A DNA stretch of 64,000 nt from Candidatus Accumulibacter necessarius (GTDB lineage Bacteria; Pseudomonadota; Gammaproteobacteria; Burkholderiales; Rhodocyclaceae), in assembly GCA_017302435.1 (NCBI GenBank), contig JAFLDL010000026.1, positions 1 through 64,000 of the forward strand. The letters are read 5' to 3'. A model generated the notes under the pieces. The model saw nothing but the letters and a program-made list of their open reading frames with translations, did no database searches and had not been told where the DNA came from. This document shows, piece by piece, positions 44,556-54,300 of this stretch. The position numbers and the translations under genes were made by a program. The first letter of the stretch is position 1. The number at the start of each line of letters is the position of its first letter.

Positions 44556-45149
44556 ATGGCAAACGAAAGCGGCACAAATCTACCCGTACTGTCCGGAGGA
44601 ACGCTTTGCCCGGCGACTCTTTTCGACGGCCAGACACACTTTGGAGTAGCGGTGGCAGTAAAGGCGGACGGTAAAGAGTCTTATCTCATGATCCCCGACG
44701 CAACCAACATTACCAAGGGACAACCGGTCTATATAACGAAACCTGTGACCATAAAGGGAGAGCATCTGGCGGCCTACTTGAAGAGCAAGAACGTGTCCAT
44801 GCCGGATGAAGTGAAAAACTTTCTGAACACAACGTCGATCTCCTGCGACGCCTTCTACTTCTCGAAAAACGAGCGACTATTGAATGACGCGGAGAAGACC
44901 GTCTGGCTTGCAGATCACAGCGGCGATAGCGACAAGGACACCAAGGTAACGACGATCAAGGTCGACGACGGCGCCTTCCTGATGATGTTCGAGCTGAAGT
45001 TCAGCGAAGGCTTGATTGGCGCCTTGACGAAGGACGAGGATCTCGGCAAGTTGTTCGACATCACCGGTGCGAGTTTGCGGGTGCTCAGATGTCGCGACTC
45101 TTCGAAGAAGATTCTCGAGGAGTACGCAGCGCTGCTTGGCGAAGAGTGA
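44556..45149 (+). CDS. Small protein of DUF6603 cluster, shares C-terminal motif with the next gene
   Basis: A 197-residue soluble protein, family not recognised. The ATG at 44556 is chosen because GGAGGA lies seven bases upstream; in-frame ATGs at 44502 and 44541 lack this. The beta-rich N-terminal half is followed by a C-terminal module, FLMMFELKFSEGLIGALTKD then LFDITGASLRVLRCRDSSKK, ending KILEEYAALLGEE. The same module ends the protein encoded at 45455-45808, so the two are distant paralogues. Base use is visibly less GC-rich than in the flanking housekeeping genes. Confidence 0.7.
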   Translation: MANESGTNLPVLSGGTLCPATLFDGQTHFGVAVAVKADGKESYLMIPDATNITKGQPVYITKPVTIKGEHLAAYLKSKNVSMPDEVKNFLNTTSISCDAFYFSKNERLLNDAEKTVWLADHSGDSDKDTKVTTIKVDDGAFLMMFELKFSEGLIGALTKDEDLGKLFDITGASLRVLRCRDSSKKILEEYAALLGEE

Positions 45150-45454
45150 GGCTGTCGCGGTGGCCATGATTTCCCCGGCTGCCGTTTCGACGGTCCACTC
45201 CAGGATCCGGCTCCGGACAACTGCGCTTGCGGTTATCCACGCCACGGGGGCGTAGGAACCGAAGCGTCGCGGGCTGCCCGGCGAACGGATGGTTAGTGGT
45301 TGGGCCCGCGGGCCCGACGCGCGAGTGCAGTTCAGGCGGGAGGGAGTTGCAGGCGGCGAGTGGATGAACGCGGGCACCTGGTTCGGACGCGGCTCCCTGC
45401 GCAGCCGCGCCGGCCATTCCGCGCCTCGTCGCGCGTGTTCAGGAGGCGTACGAC
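45150..45454. other. Spacer within the DUF6603 cluster, with a perfect palindrome
   Basis: About 305 bases without a supported gene. It contains GGGCCCGCGGGCCC at 45302-45315, a perfect palindrome with a two-base centre that could be an operator or weak hairpin, and ends in the strong Shine-Dalgarno AGGAGG of the next gene. It is much more GC-rich than the gene before it. Confidence 0.4.
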
Positions 45455-45808
45455 ATGGCAGAACCGTTGGCGGTGTTGCTCGAAGCGAATGGCATGTCCG
45501 TGCCCGAGTGGTTGAGACCTCTCATTGAAGAAAACCCGGATCTCTTCTATCAAGTTCTCTTCCCTCCCACCAGGGCTCTACCGGCAACAGGCGGGACATC
45601 AGTGGTGCCCGAACAGGCAGAGAGCGGTTCCCTTGTCGTGTTGTTCAAGGCGCAGGGCGATGGGCAGTGGATTGGCAAGGTACCCGGGCTGGAGGGAATC
45701 GAGGATCTGTTTGCCGTGACTGACCTTGCGATTATTCGGCTGCTTCGTTGCCGCGCGAGTTCCCGACGACTGCTGGAACAGTCCTTGCTAGAGCGTCCTT
45801 CGCGCTGA
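45455..45808 (+). CDS. Small protein of DUF6603 cluster (117 residues), paralogue of the preceding gene's C-terminus
   Basis: ATG at 45455 with AGGAGG eight bases upstream. The N-terminal roughly 50 residues (AEPLAVLLEANGMSVPEWLR, ENPDLFYQVLF) are helical. The C-terminal half, SGSLVVLFKAQGDGQWIGKV then LFAVTDLAIIRLLRCRASSR, aligns with the end of the 44556-45149 protein. The common pattern is LF-x-[IV]-T-x5-[RL]-x-LRCR-x-SS-[KR]-[KR]-[IL]-LE. No signal peptide. Function unknown; a shared docking or targeting module is a reasonable guess. Confidence 0.65.
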   Translation: MAEPLAVLLEANGMSVPEWLRPLIEENPDLFYQVLFPPTRALPATGGTSVVPEQAESGSLVVLFKAQGDGQWIGKVPGLEGIEDLFAVTDLAIIRLLRCRASSRRLLEQSLLERPSR

Positions 45809-45976
45809 GACGCGGGCCATGACCATCAGGATTGTCTCCAGAGTGCCGCAGCCGAATCGATGCCGTTCGCACTTGTTCCCGATCCGCGGAGGGAAGAGGT
45901 GGTCACCGCGTTCGCCGAGCGTGGAACGGGATCAAGGACCTCTGCTTGACCGCATCAATCCGGAAAGCGTCACGAC

Positions 45977-48832
45977 ATGAATAAAGAGCGTAAGACGCGC
46001 TTGCTTGAAGCGATCCAGCGAGCTTCGGAGTCGACGCAGTTGGCGCTCGTTTGCGAGGCGAGACTGGCGGGGGAGCCGATCGAGTTGAGCGCCGAGATCG
46101 GTGATTCGGGCTGCAGGCTTGCCTGGCGCTGGGACCTCGGGGACAGGCCCCTCGATGATGTGGTCAAACAAGTGCTGCCGAGTCTGGGCGAATTGCCGCA
46201 GGTGGGCCTTGAGGACATCAGGCTGCGCAGCATCTACGCCGAGTGCTTCTCGGGTAATGATTGCAAGGGTCTGTCTTTCGGCATCGCGGATCTCAGCTTC
46301 CTCTACGTCAAGGTCTCGAAAGGGAGTGAGCCTGCCACGTTATGGGGCATGGTCCACGAGAAGCCCATCGTGGTCCCGGCCTCCGGGGTGGTTGCAACGC
46401 TGATCGGCAAGGGGCTGACCCTGAGTGACTTGCGCATCGGGCAGGTCGCGGGTTTCACCCCGGATATGCGCCGCGCGGTGATCGGCCAGCTTGCCCAGGC
46501 CAGGCTCCTGCTTGACTCCAGGGGTTCGGGTTTTGTCGCCGGCATCGCCATCGGGGCAATCGGCGCCAAGCCGATCGCGGTGCCCGCGGTTGGCCAGCCG
46601 GCAAAGAAAACGGCCGGGAGTTCCGCGCCGTCGGGATCAGCCGTAAGCACGGCTGGCGGGGGATCGCCGACGGCTGCTGTGGACTCGGCCGATGGCATGC
46701 GCAAGTGGTTCGTGGTCGGCAAGACGATCGGCCCGCTGCGGCTTGGGCGCGTGGGCTGCGAGTGGAAGGACGGCAAGATCGGACTGCTCCTGGATTCGGC
46801 CGTTGACGTCGGCGGACTGCATCTCGGTTTGACGGGACTGTGCGTTCGGCTGCCGCCATCCGACCCAAAACCGGCGAATCTGGAATGGGCGCTGGACGGC
46901 ATCGACCTGGCCTATCGGGGCGGGCCGATCAGCATCAGCGGCAGCTTTCTGAGGAGCGAGATCTCGCTCGATGGCCAGAAAACGATCCAGTACGACGGCA
47001 CGGCTATGATCCAGGCCGCGAACTTCGCCATTACCGGGTTTGGTTCTTATGCCTCGGTCGACGGCAGGGCTTCGCTGTACCTATTCGCCATCCTGCACCT
47101 GGAATTGGGCGGGCCGCCCTGCTTTCGGGTTAACGGTCTGGCGGCGGGATTCGGTTACAACCGCAAATTGACCCTGCCGCCGATTGAAGAGGTCGCCAAT
47201 TTCCCGCTCGTGCGCGCCGCCCTCGATCCAGGTTACCTGTCCTCCGGACCGGGTAGCCTGATGCAGGATGCCATGGGGAAACTGCAGAAATTCATCCCGC
47301 CGTCCCTCGGCGATTACTGGTTCGCGATCGGTATCCGCTTCAGTTCCTTTGAAATGATCCAGGCGTTTGCCCTGCTTTCGGTTTCCTTCGGGAATGAGGT
47401 GGAGATCGGGCTCCTGGGGTTGGCCGCGATGACGATTCCCAAAGGTAGCGAGCCGGGCAAAGCGGTCGCCTATGCGGAGCTGGCGCTCAGGGTGGTGATC
47501 AAGCCCGCCGAAGGCACGATCAGGCTGGAAGCCCGGCTCACCGACGAGTCGTACGTATTCTGCAAGGACTGCCACCTCACCGGCGGCTTCGCGTTCTACA
47601 TATGGTTTGGCGGACCGCTCGCAGGTGACTTCGTCCTGACGCTGGGAGGCTACCACCCGAAGTTCATGCCTCCGTCGCATTATCCGATCGTGCCCCGGCT
47701 GGGAATCAACTGGCAGGTCACCAAGGAAATGAGCATTACGGGGGGAATGTACTTCGCGCTCACCCCCTCGTGTCTGATGGCCGGCGGCAAACTTGCCGCT
47801 GTCTATCAGTCGTCCAGCGTCAAGGTCTGGTTTATTGCCTACGCAGATTTCCTGCTCAGCTGGAAGCCGTTCTACTACCTGATCGACGTGGGAGTTGCGC
47901 TCGGTGTCGAAGTCGACCTGGGGATCTTTTCGATCAGGATCCACCTTGGTGCGCAAATGCACCTCTGGGGTCCGGAGTTCGCCGGGCTCATCCAGATCGA
48001 CCTCACGGTCATCACGGTGACCGTCCGCTTCGGTCCGGACAAACAGCCACCGCCGCCGCTCAGGGCGCAGGACTTTGTCGAGTCCTTCCTGCCTCCGGCG
48101 CTGAAGGGAAGCCCGGACAACAGCAATGTGATCGTAACCCAGATCAACAGCGGGCTGATCCGCGAGGAAAAGACAAGGAGTGGCACGATGCTTCGCGTCG
48201 TCAATGCGCATGCTTTGGCGTTGACCACCCAGTCACTGATTCCCGTATCCGAGTTCACGGGGCTGAAACCGCAAGACGCTCTCACCTCCAGCCCGCCAGA
48301 ACTGGGCATCCGTTCGATGGGCAAAACCGGGTTAAGGTCAAGCTACAAGGTCAGCCTCAATGGCCGGACAGAGGTGCGAAAGAATGTGCGCGCCTTGCTC
48401 GTCAAGACTGCTGTTCCCGATGCGCTCTGGGGCAAGAGCCGCGAAGAAGGCAGGGTGCCCTTGCCGGAGGAGCCCGAGGCCATCACGCTCCAGGCCTGGG
48501 CTGGCCTTCGGATCTCGTTCGATCCTATTCATCCACAAGGCGCGCTGCCGGCGATGGCGATTGAAAAGTTTGCCTACGAGACGTTTGACAAGCCTATCCC
48601 GTGGGACGATCAGTTGAAGGTTGCTGAAACCATCGCGGCGAACGAAAGAAAGGAAATCTGGACGGTGATGGATGACGTTTCCACACCAAGGCGGAACGGG
48701 GTGCTCGCCGTTCTTGCCCGGGAGTCGCCCTTTGATCTGAACAAGGTGAATCTTGACGGGCTGGCCAAGGCCCGTGAATCGTATTTTCAGGCCAACCCGG
48801 AAATCTGCCGACTCGGTGAGGCATTTGTCTAG
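45977..48832 (+). CDS. DUF6603-domain protein (951 residues)
   Basis: Large protein without signal peptide. Residues 1-200 are a mixed alpha/beta N-terminal region; about 204-240 is a Ser/Gly/Ala/Pro-rich linker (KKTAGSSAPSGSAVSTAGGG). About 241-690 is a long run of alternating beta strands matching my memory of the DUF6603 family, including LHLELGGPPCFRVNGLAAGF then GYNRKLTLPPIEEVANFPLV and GGFAFYIWFGGPLAGDFVLT. About 690-951 is a further domain after a poly-proline stretch (KQPPPPLRAQDF). DUF6603 has no known function; its repetitive beta pattern suggests an extended beta-solenoid or lipid-transfer-like trough. It abuts the next gene directly (TAG-ATG), so translation is coupled. Confidence 0.75.
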   Translation: MNKERKTRLLEAIQRASESTQLALVCEARLAGEPIELSAEIGDSGCRLAWRWDLGDRPLDDVVKQVLPSLGELPQVGLEDIRLRSIYAECFSGNDCKGLSFGIADLSFLYVKVSKGSEPATLWGMVHEKPIVVPASGVVATLIGKGLTLSDLRIGQVAGFTPDMRRAVIGQLAQARLLLDSRGSGFVAGIAIGAIGAKPIAVPAVGQPAKKTAGSSAPSGSAVSTAGGGSPTAAVDSADGMRKWFVVGKTIGPLRLGRVGCEWKDGKIGLLLDSAVDVGGLHLGLTGLCVRLPPSDPKPANLEWALDGIDLAYRGGPISISGSFLRSEISLDGQKTIQYDGTAMIQAANFAITGFGSYASVDGRASLYLFAILHLELGGPPCFRVNGLAAGFGYNRKLTLPPIEEVANFPLVRAALDPGYLSSGPGSLMQDAMGKLQKFIPPSLGDYWFAIGIRFSSFEMIQAFALLSVSFGNEVEIGLLGLAAMTIPKGSEPGKAVAYAELALRVVIKPAEGTIRLEARLTDESYVFCKDCHLTGGFAFYIWFGGPLAGDFVLTLGGYHPKFMPPSHYPIVPRLGINWQVTKEMSITGGMYFALTPSCLMAGGKLAAVYQSSSVKVWFIAYADFLLSWKPFYYLIDVGVALGVEVDLGIFSIRIHLGAQMHLWGPEFAGLIQIDLTVITVTVRFGPDKQPPPPLRAQDFVESFLPPALKGSPDNSNVIVTQINSGLIREEKTRSGTMLRVVNAHALALTTQSLIPVSEFTGLKPQDALTSSPPELGIRSMGKTGLRSSYKVSLNGRTEVRKNVRALLVKTAVPDALWGKSREEGRVPLPEEPEAITLQAWAGLRISFDPIHPQGALPAMAIEKFAYETFDKPIPWDDQLKVAETIAANERKEIWTVMDDVSTPRRNGVLAVLARESPFDLNKVNLDGLAKARESYFQANPEICRLGEAFV

Positions 48833-51352
48833 ATGAGCGAACATCAAACCAGACTCGCCGCCGGCGAGATTCAGTTTCACCAGTGGTGTGAGCCACCCCT
48901 CGAACCGGGCGAGTACCAGGTCGAAGTCACGCAGACCGTGCACGAGCTGGCCGACGACCCAACTTCCAAGGGAAGCTACCGCAGCAAGTTCAGCTTTTCC
49001 GTGGCCGGCCCTCGCTTTGCGCTGAATCCAGCGGAGGTGTACTCCGTGTATCCTCCCAAGGGGCAGATTGGCGATTTTGCAAATTCGCTGCCGCACGTCG
49101 TTTTCACCCGGCGCACGCTGCCTTGGGAGCGGAGCATCATCCGCGGCTCGCGAAAAACAGGTGACACGCGGCCATGGATGGCCTTGCTGGTTGTCAGTGC
49201 GGCCGATTTTCCGGCAAAGGACTTTCCGGAGTGCAAGACGCGCAAGCTTGGTGAATTGATCAACCCGGCGGCGAACGAAGCTTGGGTCGGCCCAAAGAAC
49301 GTCACCCTCGACGGCTACGAGTCAGAGGATGATCTGTGCCATACGATCGAGCTTCCCTGGGAGGTCTTTCAGCGCGTCGCGCCGCGCCTCGATGACCTTG
49401 CTTATCTCGCGCATGTCCGGGAGGTGAATACCGGGGCCAAGGAAACGCTTTCCTTCCTCGCCGATGGGTGGTTTTCCGTGGTTCTTGCCAACCGTTTTCC
49501 GCTCCCCGACAAGAGTCCGGTGCTGGCGCTCGAGAACCGGGCCTACCTCGTCTCCCTGGAAGGGTTGCAGGATCATCTTCCCGGCGCCGTCAAGCCGGCG
49601 GCAGACAAGCCTGTGCGGCTGGCCGTGCTGTCGAGCTGGAGTTTTCACTGCTGTGAGGCCTTCGCTTTCAAGGCGTCGATGAACCAGCTCAAGGTCCGGT
49701 TGCTGCGTGTTCCCCGGCAGGCTGACGGCGCCGCGAGCGCCACGCTGACGCCAGCGGAAAAACAGGTCTACGACGCCTGGGATCTGGGCTACACGGCCTT
49801 GAACCACAGCACGCGGCTCGGCGAAAAGACGGTCTCCTGGTATCGCGGCCCGCTCGTGCCGCTCTATCTTTCCAGGGAAACCAAATACCGTTTCCTGCCC
49901 GCGGCCGACGCGGCCCTGCGCTACAGCCCGCTGGACGGAATGATGGATGTCACCTACGCCGCCGCCTTCCAGCTTGGCCGCCTGCTGGCCCTGCAGGACC
50001 GGCACTTCGCCACGGCGCTCCACGCCCATCGCAAGAGGGTAAGGCGCCAGATCAATGAGGTGCTGGGCCGCAACCGGCTCAGGGCGTTTCTGGGCAACCC
50101 CGGCAACGCCGAGAGCGATATCATGACTTCCAGCGTCAAGGCGATGCAGGACGGCCAGGCCCCGCAAAGCGGAAAGGAAGCCTGGGCAGACCTTCCACCC
50201 AGCAGCGACGCTTTCCAGCGGGAGACGAAGGACGAGAAGACAAAGCAAGCGGGCGAGTTGAAACTCACCACGGACTTCGCCCTCACGATCCCGCAGACGG
50301 TCTGTCAGTGGCTGGCCCGGCTGGTGCTGCTCTACCGGGTTCCCTTCACCTATCTGGTTGCTGATGAACGGATGCTGCCGCCGGACAGCCTGCGTTTTTT
50401 TTACCTCGATCCTGGCTGGCTCAAGTGCCTGCTGGAAGGCGCCTGCAGCGTCGGCAGGAGCGTCGCCCACGATGAGCTGGTGGACGAGTATTTGCGCGAC
50501 AAATTCCTCGACTTCGCGATGGAGCAGTCGCTGGAAGTTCGGACGAAGCCGCAGCTGATCACTTCGAACTCGGCGGCCAATCCCACCGTAGTGACGACCC
50601 TGGTTCCACATGCGCTCAAGAGCAACGAGAGGATCCTGGTTTCTGGCGTGTCCGGGTCAAACGCGGAGATCAACGGTGAGCACCCGGTGACCTGCCTTGG
50701 CCCGACGACGTTTTCGCTGCCCGTCGATGCGAGTGGCCGTGCGGGCCAGGGCGGATCGTTTGTACGGTCGCAGCCGTCAGACATCGCCGTGAAACAGCCA
50801 GCCGGGAGGCGCCCCAACTGGCCACTCACCGGTTTCCTTCTTCGCTCACCGGCGGTGGAAGGCTGGCAGGGGCTCGAGATGCGCGCCTGGAAAGACAGTG
50901 CTGCGACCATCCCCCTCGATCCGCTGCGCATCGACCGCCTGGCTCCCGACATCATGCTCTGCATCTTCAATGGAAAGGTTGATCGCATCGAGGTCAGGCA
51001 GCCGCCCGAGGGCATGCATTTCGGCGCTTCCGTCGATGGCACGGGCTTCCGGAAACTTCGCCTGCGGCGGCTTAATGACAACCCTGAGCATGACGAAAAG
51101 GACGGCGTCGCGCCGGGACCAGGCCATCAGCTCACTGGTATCTCCCAGGTGCCCGTTCCTCTGCGAACCAATGCGCCGCGCGTCGTGGAGGTGGCGCAGT
51201 TGGCGAAGGCGCTGAAGGAGAAACTCGAGGCACTCAAAGCAAGGGACGCTACACAGGAATTCACCTCCGCCGACTTCGGAGTGGAGATGGTAGAGAGCCC
51301 GGGCCGGGTGGTTTTTGACGTGGCAAACCCTCAGGACACGGCCCCGCCATGA
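48833..51352 (+). CDS. Uncharacterised 839-residue protein of the DUF6603 cluster
   Basis: Not recognised. The ATG at 48833 immediately follows the DUF6603 stop. No signal peptide or membrane helix is seen. Residues about 1-60 look like an immunoglobulin-like beta domain (PPLEPGEYQVEVTQTVHELA, KFSFSVAGPRFAL). A conserved-looking sequence follows (VYSVYPPKGQIGDFANSLPH, VFTRRTLPWERSIIRGSRKT, MALLVVSAADFPAKDF) and a largely helical middle. Residues about 580-640 (NPTVVTTLVPHALKSNERIL, GVSGSNAEINGEHPVT) look like a beta domain of the kind seen in phage or receptor-binding proteins. The stop overlaps the next ATG by four bases. Confidence 0.65.
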   Translation: MSEHQTRLAAGEIQFHQWCEPPLEPGEYQVEVTQTVHELADDPTSKGSYRSKFSFSVAGPRFALNPAEVYSVYPPKGQIGDFANSLPHVVFTRRTLPWERSIIRGSRKTGDTRPWMALLVVSAADFPAKDFPECKTRKLGELINPAANEAWVGPKNVTLDGYESEDDLCHTIELPWEVFQRVAPRLDDLAYLAHVREVNTGAKETLSFLADGWFSVVLANRFPLPDKSPVLALENRAYLVSLEGLQDHLPGAVKPAADKPVRLAVLSSWSFHCCEAFAFKASMNQLKVRLLRVPRQADGAASATLTPAEKQVYDAWDLGYTALNHSTRLGEKTVSWYRGPLVPLYLSRETKYRFLPAADAALRYSPLDGMMDVTYAAAFQLGRLLALQDRHFATALHAHRKRVRRQINEVLGRNRLRAFLGNPGNAESDIMTSSVKAMQDGQAPQSGKEAWADLPPSSDAFQRETKDEKTKQAGELKLTTDFALTIPQTVCQWLARLVLLYRVPFTYLVADERMLPPDSLRFFYLDPGWLKCLLEGACSVGRSVAHDELVDEYLRDKFLDFAMEQSLEVRTKPQLITSNSAANPTVVTTLVPHALKSNERILVSGVSGSNAEINGEHPVTCLGPTTFSLPVDASGRAGQGGSFVRSQPSDIAVKQPAGRRPNWPLTGFLLRSPAVEGWQGLEMRAWKDSAATIPLDPLRIDRLAPDIMLCIFNGKVDRIEVRQPPEGMHFGASVDGTGFRKLRLRRLNDNPEHDEKDGVAPGPGHQLTGISQVPVPLRTNAPRVVEVAQLAKALKEKLEALKARDATQEFTSADFGVEMVESPGRVVFDVANPQDTAPP

Positions 51353-54300
51353 GCAACGGAAACGAACCCACCAGATTACTGGTGCCCATCCACATCGATG
51401 GACTGGTGGTAGGAACGTCGTTCCCATCAGACAAAATATTTCAGTGGACGAATCTGGCCCCGAATTTTGCGAAGTTGAGTGGCAGCTACCTCTTCGGGGC
51501 GGAACTTGGCGGTGACAGCGATAGTAATGGCAATCCGTTCGAGAAGGCGGCTGACCTGCAGCCGGGGATTCATCTTCACTTTCGGCTGCCGCGGGCCTTG
51601 ACGCATGGCAGTCAGTCGGGAGCTGAAAAAATTTCCTTTCCGCCGATTCCGAATCGTTGGCTGGTGCAGCGCTACGGCGGCAGGGGCGCAGCAAATGGCA
51701 AGCTATCCGGCAAGGCCTGGTTCATCAGAAGCGATGGTCAGCCAGCCGACCCTGCGAGCGCAATCACTTGGCCGACTTTTCACAAGGACAAAGCGGCAGA
51801 GTTCCAGAAGATTGGTGCCTGCACCGAGGTGACGGGACCCCTCGCAGAACAGGACGAAGCAGCCTTGGTAACCATCACGGCGATCGGTCCCGGGGATCCG
51901 GCCTTCAGCGCCTATTACCCCGCGTCTCGTGGTGTGCTTGGGTTTCATGACCCGGTGACGGGCATCCCCAAAGGCAGCCGCCTGTCCTACCTCGTCACCG
52001 GCTGGTATGCCGACCCGGAGGACGATCCGCTGGCGAGGTTGCTTGCCGAGTTCCGCGCGAACAGTTCCATTCCACCCGGGGACCTCACTCCGGAGCAGCG
52101 GGACAAGTATTTCACCAAGCTCCAGCGGTGGGCCAAGGAGCAGGCCTGGAGCATTACGGAGATCAAACCGCATACTTCGCCAGCGCGCCTTCTCTGCCAC
52201 GGGTTGGTGAGAGGAATCACCTGGCAGGGGCCAACGCACAACTATATGCAGTCCGAGGAGGGGGCCGCTTCGAGTCAGCCCGCGGTCTTTCCCGCCAATC
52301 CGGATAACCACACGAAGGCTTACAAGCTTGCGGTCGGCAATACCGCAGCGGAAGCAGTAGCGGCCCTGCTCGTGCCGGGAGCGGTCGATCAGGATTTGCT
52401 CACGGCCCTGCAGGGCGACCTGCTGTCTCAGTCCGTTACTGCCGCCGAGCTGCAGCATGAGTTGCATGAACGCCGCTTCAATGGGGTTCAGGGCGGCAGC
52501 CTCTTCCTCATTCGCCCGGAACCCGATCTACCTGACACCAACCAAACTACCGGGCCGCCAAAGGCGGCGGGCACCAACCCGATCCCGGCAGGCCTCCGAA
52601 AGTTACTGCGTGACCTGAATGCCAGGCAACAACGCTGCGATGACCTCTCTCGCCGTGTGGAGGACTTGCGCTGGCAGGTCTATGCGCTCTGGTATCTGTG
52701 GACCAACGAGCTCAGAGGTCGTGGCGTCTCCGCGCGGTCGAACGAGCTGGACAAACAGATCAGTGTCGCCAAAAAAGCTCTCGCTACCGAGCAAACCGCC
52801 TGGCATCGCGCCAGGAAAGAGCGGGATGCCAGCGAGAGAAGCCTCCATGACGCGTTGAGCGAGCAATTCAAGACTCAGCCGGATGGAACCCCGACGTTGG
52901 ACGCTGGAAAGCGGGAGTTGAAATACCGTTTGGCGTCGGTGCCAGCGCCGCCCTTCCAGAGGCCGGCCGATCCGGCGATTGCGCTCCAGGGGCCCGCCAT
53001 GGCGCGGCTCAAGACCTGGTCGTCGACCGACAATAAACTGGCGTGCCGCATCTCCGGCCAGGAGGTCACGGGGATCGTGCTGGCAATCCCTTCTGGCTCA
53101 ATCGCCACGGTCACGGCCGAGCAGTTGTTTGCTGACCTGTTTCCCCAGCCGAACACGCTATCTGGCCCAGGCGGAATCCATTGGTCCCTGTTTCTTGAGG
53201 CTCTTCTGCTCGATGAGTGTAACGCTGCCACCATCGCCGGACTGGCGTCCAGGCCGCACGAGAAAGAACTGAGCGATACCGTCAGAGCCTTGCAGAATCC
53301 GGGGAGTACAGCGGCACAGCAGAAACCTGCTACGGATCCCAATTCGCTGATCGGTCGCCTGCCCGACCAGAGTTTCCCGATCAAATGGGATGGCAACCCC
53401 TGGATTCCTCTCTTTCTCGTATGGGAGGTTTCGTGGCAGTCTGCTTACGCGTCAACCGCCGCGAGCGACGACGCCCTGCCGCAAGACTTGCTGAGCAGCC
53501 GTTGGAACTTCGGCGACAACGCTGGGGGCGATCTGATGCTGAAAGACAAAGGACCCTACCCGGCTGATTCGGCTGGGGAAGCAAGCTATCAAGGCTATGC
53601 GATCCTGACCCCGAGCACGGCGAAAAACCTGGCACAACGCCTGGAAGCCTTGGACAAGTCTCACCCCCTGGTCAATATCCTGAAAAACCAGAGCGTGTTG
53701 GCGCAAAGCCTCGACGGCTTCAACGACGCCTTGCTCTTGGAACAGCCTGGCATTCAACTGCCACCGCTCGACTTTGACAAGTGGTGGGACAGTAACGGTC
53801 AATCCTGTGAAATTTCGCCCATCGATGCCGCCATCAATGACGGCTTTGATGAGCGGCGCGACACCTTCCGCACCGCGCCGCGCGTTGCTGGCGAACCTTT
53901 CCTGCCGATCCGTGCCGGGCGTCTGGGAATCACGCGCCTCTCGATCGTCGACGCTTTCGGCCAGACGCTGAAACTGCCAATCGCCCAGATCAACGCCTCT
54001 GCGGCGGGCGATTGGCCAGCCCGGATGCTGCGCCGCGCAAGTTCGTGCGTGGTCGGCTCGACGGCGTCTACGGCGGACGCGAAGTTCGTCGAGCTGCGTC
54101 CCCGCTTCGTCCAGCCCATGCGTTTGCGGTTTGACTGGGAAAGCGCTTCCAGCCATCCGGAGGAGAATGGCGGACCGGTCTGTGGCTGGGTCCTCCCGAA
54201 CCATCTGGAAAAGAGCCTGACGATCTATTCCGCCTCGGGCAAACCGCTGGGCGCCCTGCAAAAAAAGCTTGGCCTGGCGTCCGGCAGCTCGGCACCCGCG

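Noticed and set aside
46000-48800. Minus-strand frames opposite the DUF6603 gene (e.g. 47081-48211)
   Set aside because: They are antisense to a protein with a coherent fold pattern, lack ribosome sites and have no recognisable family.
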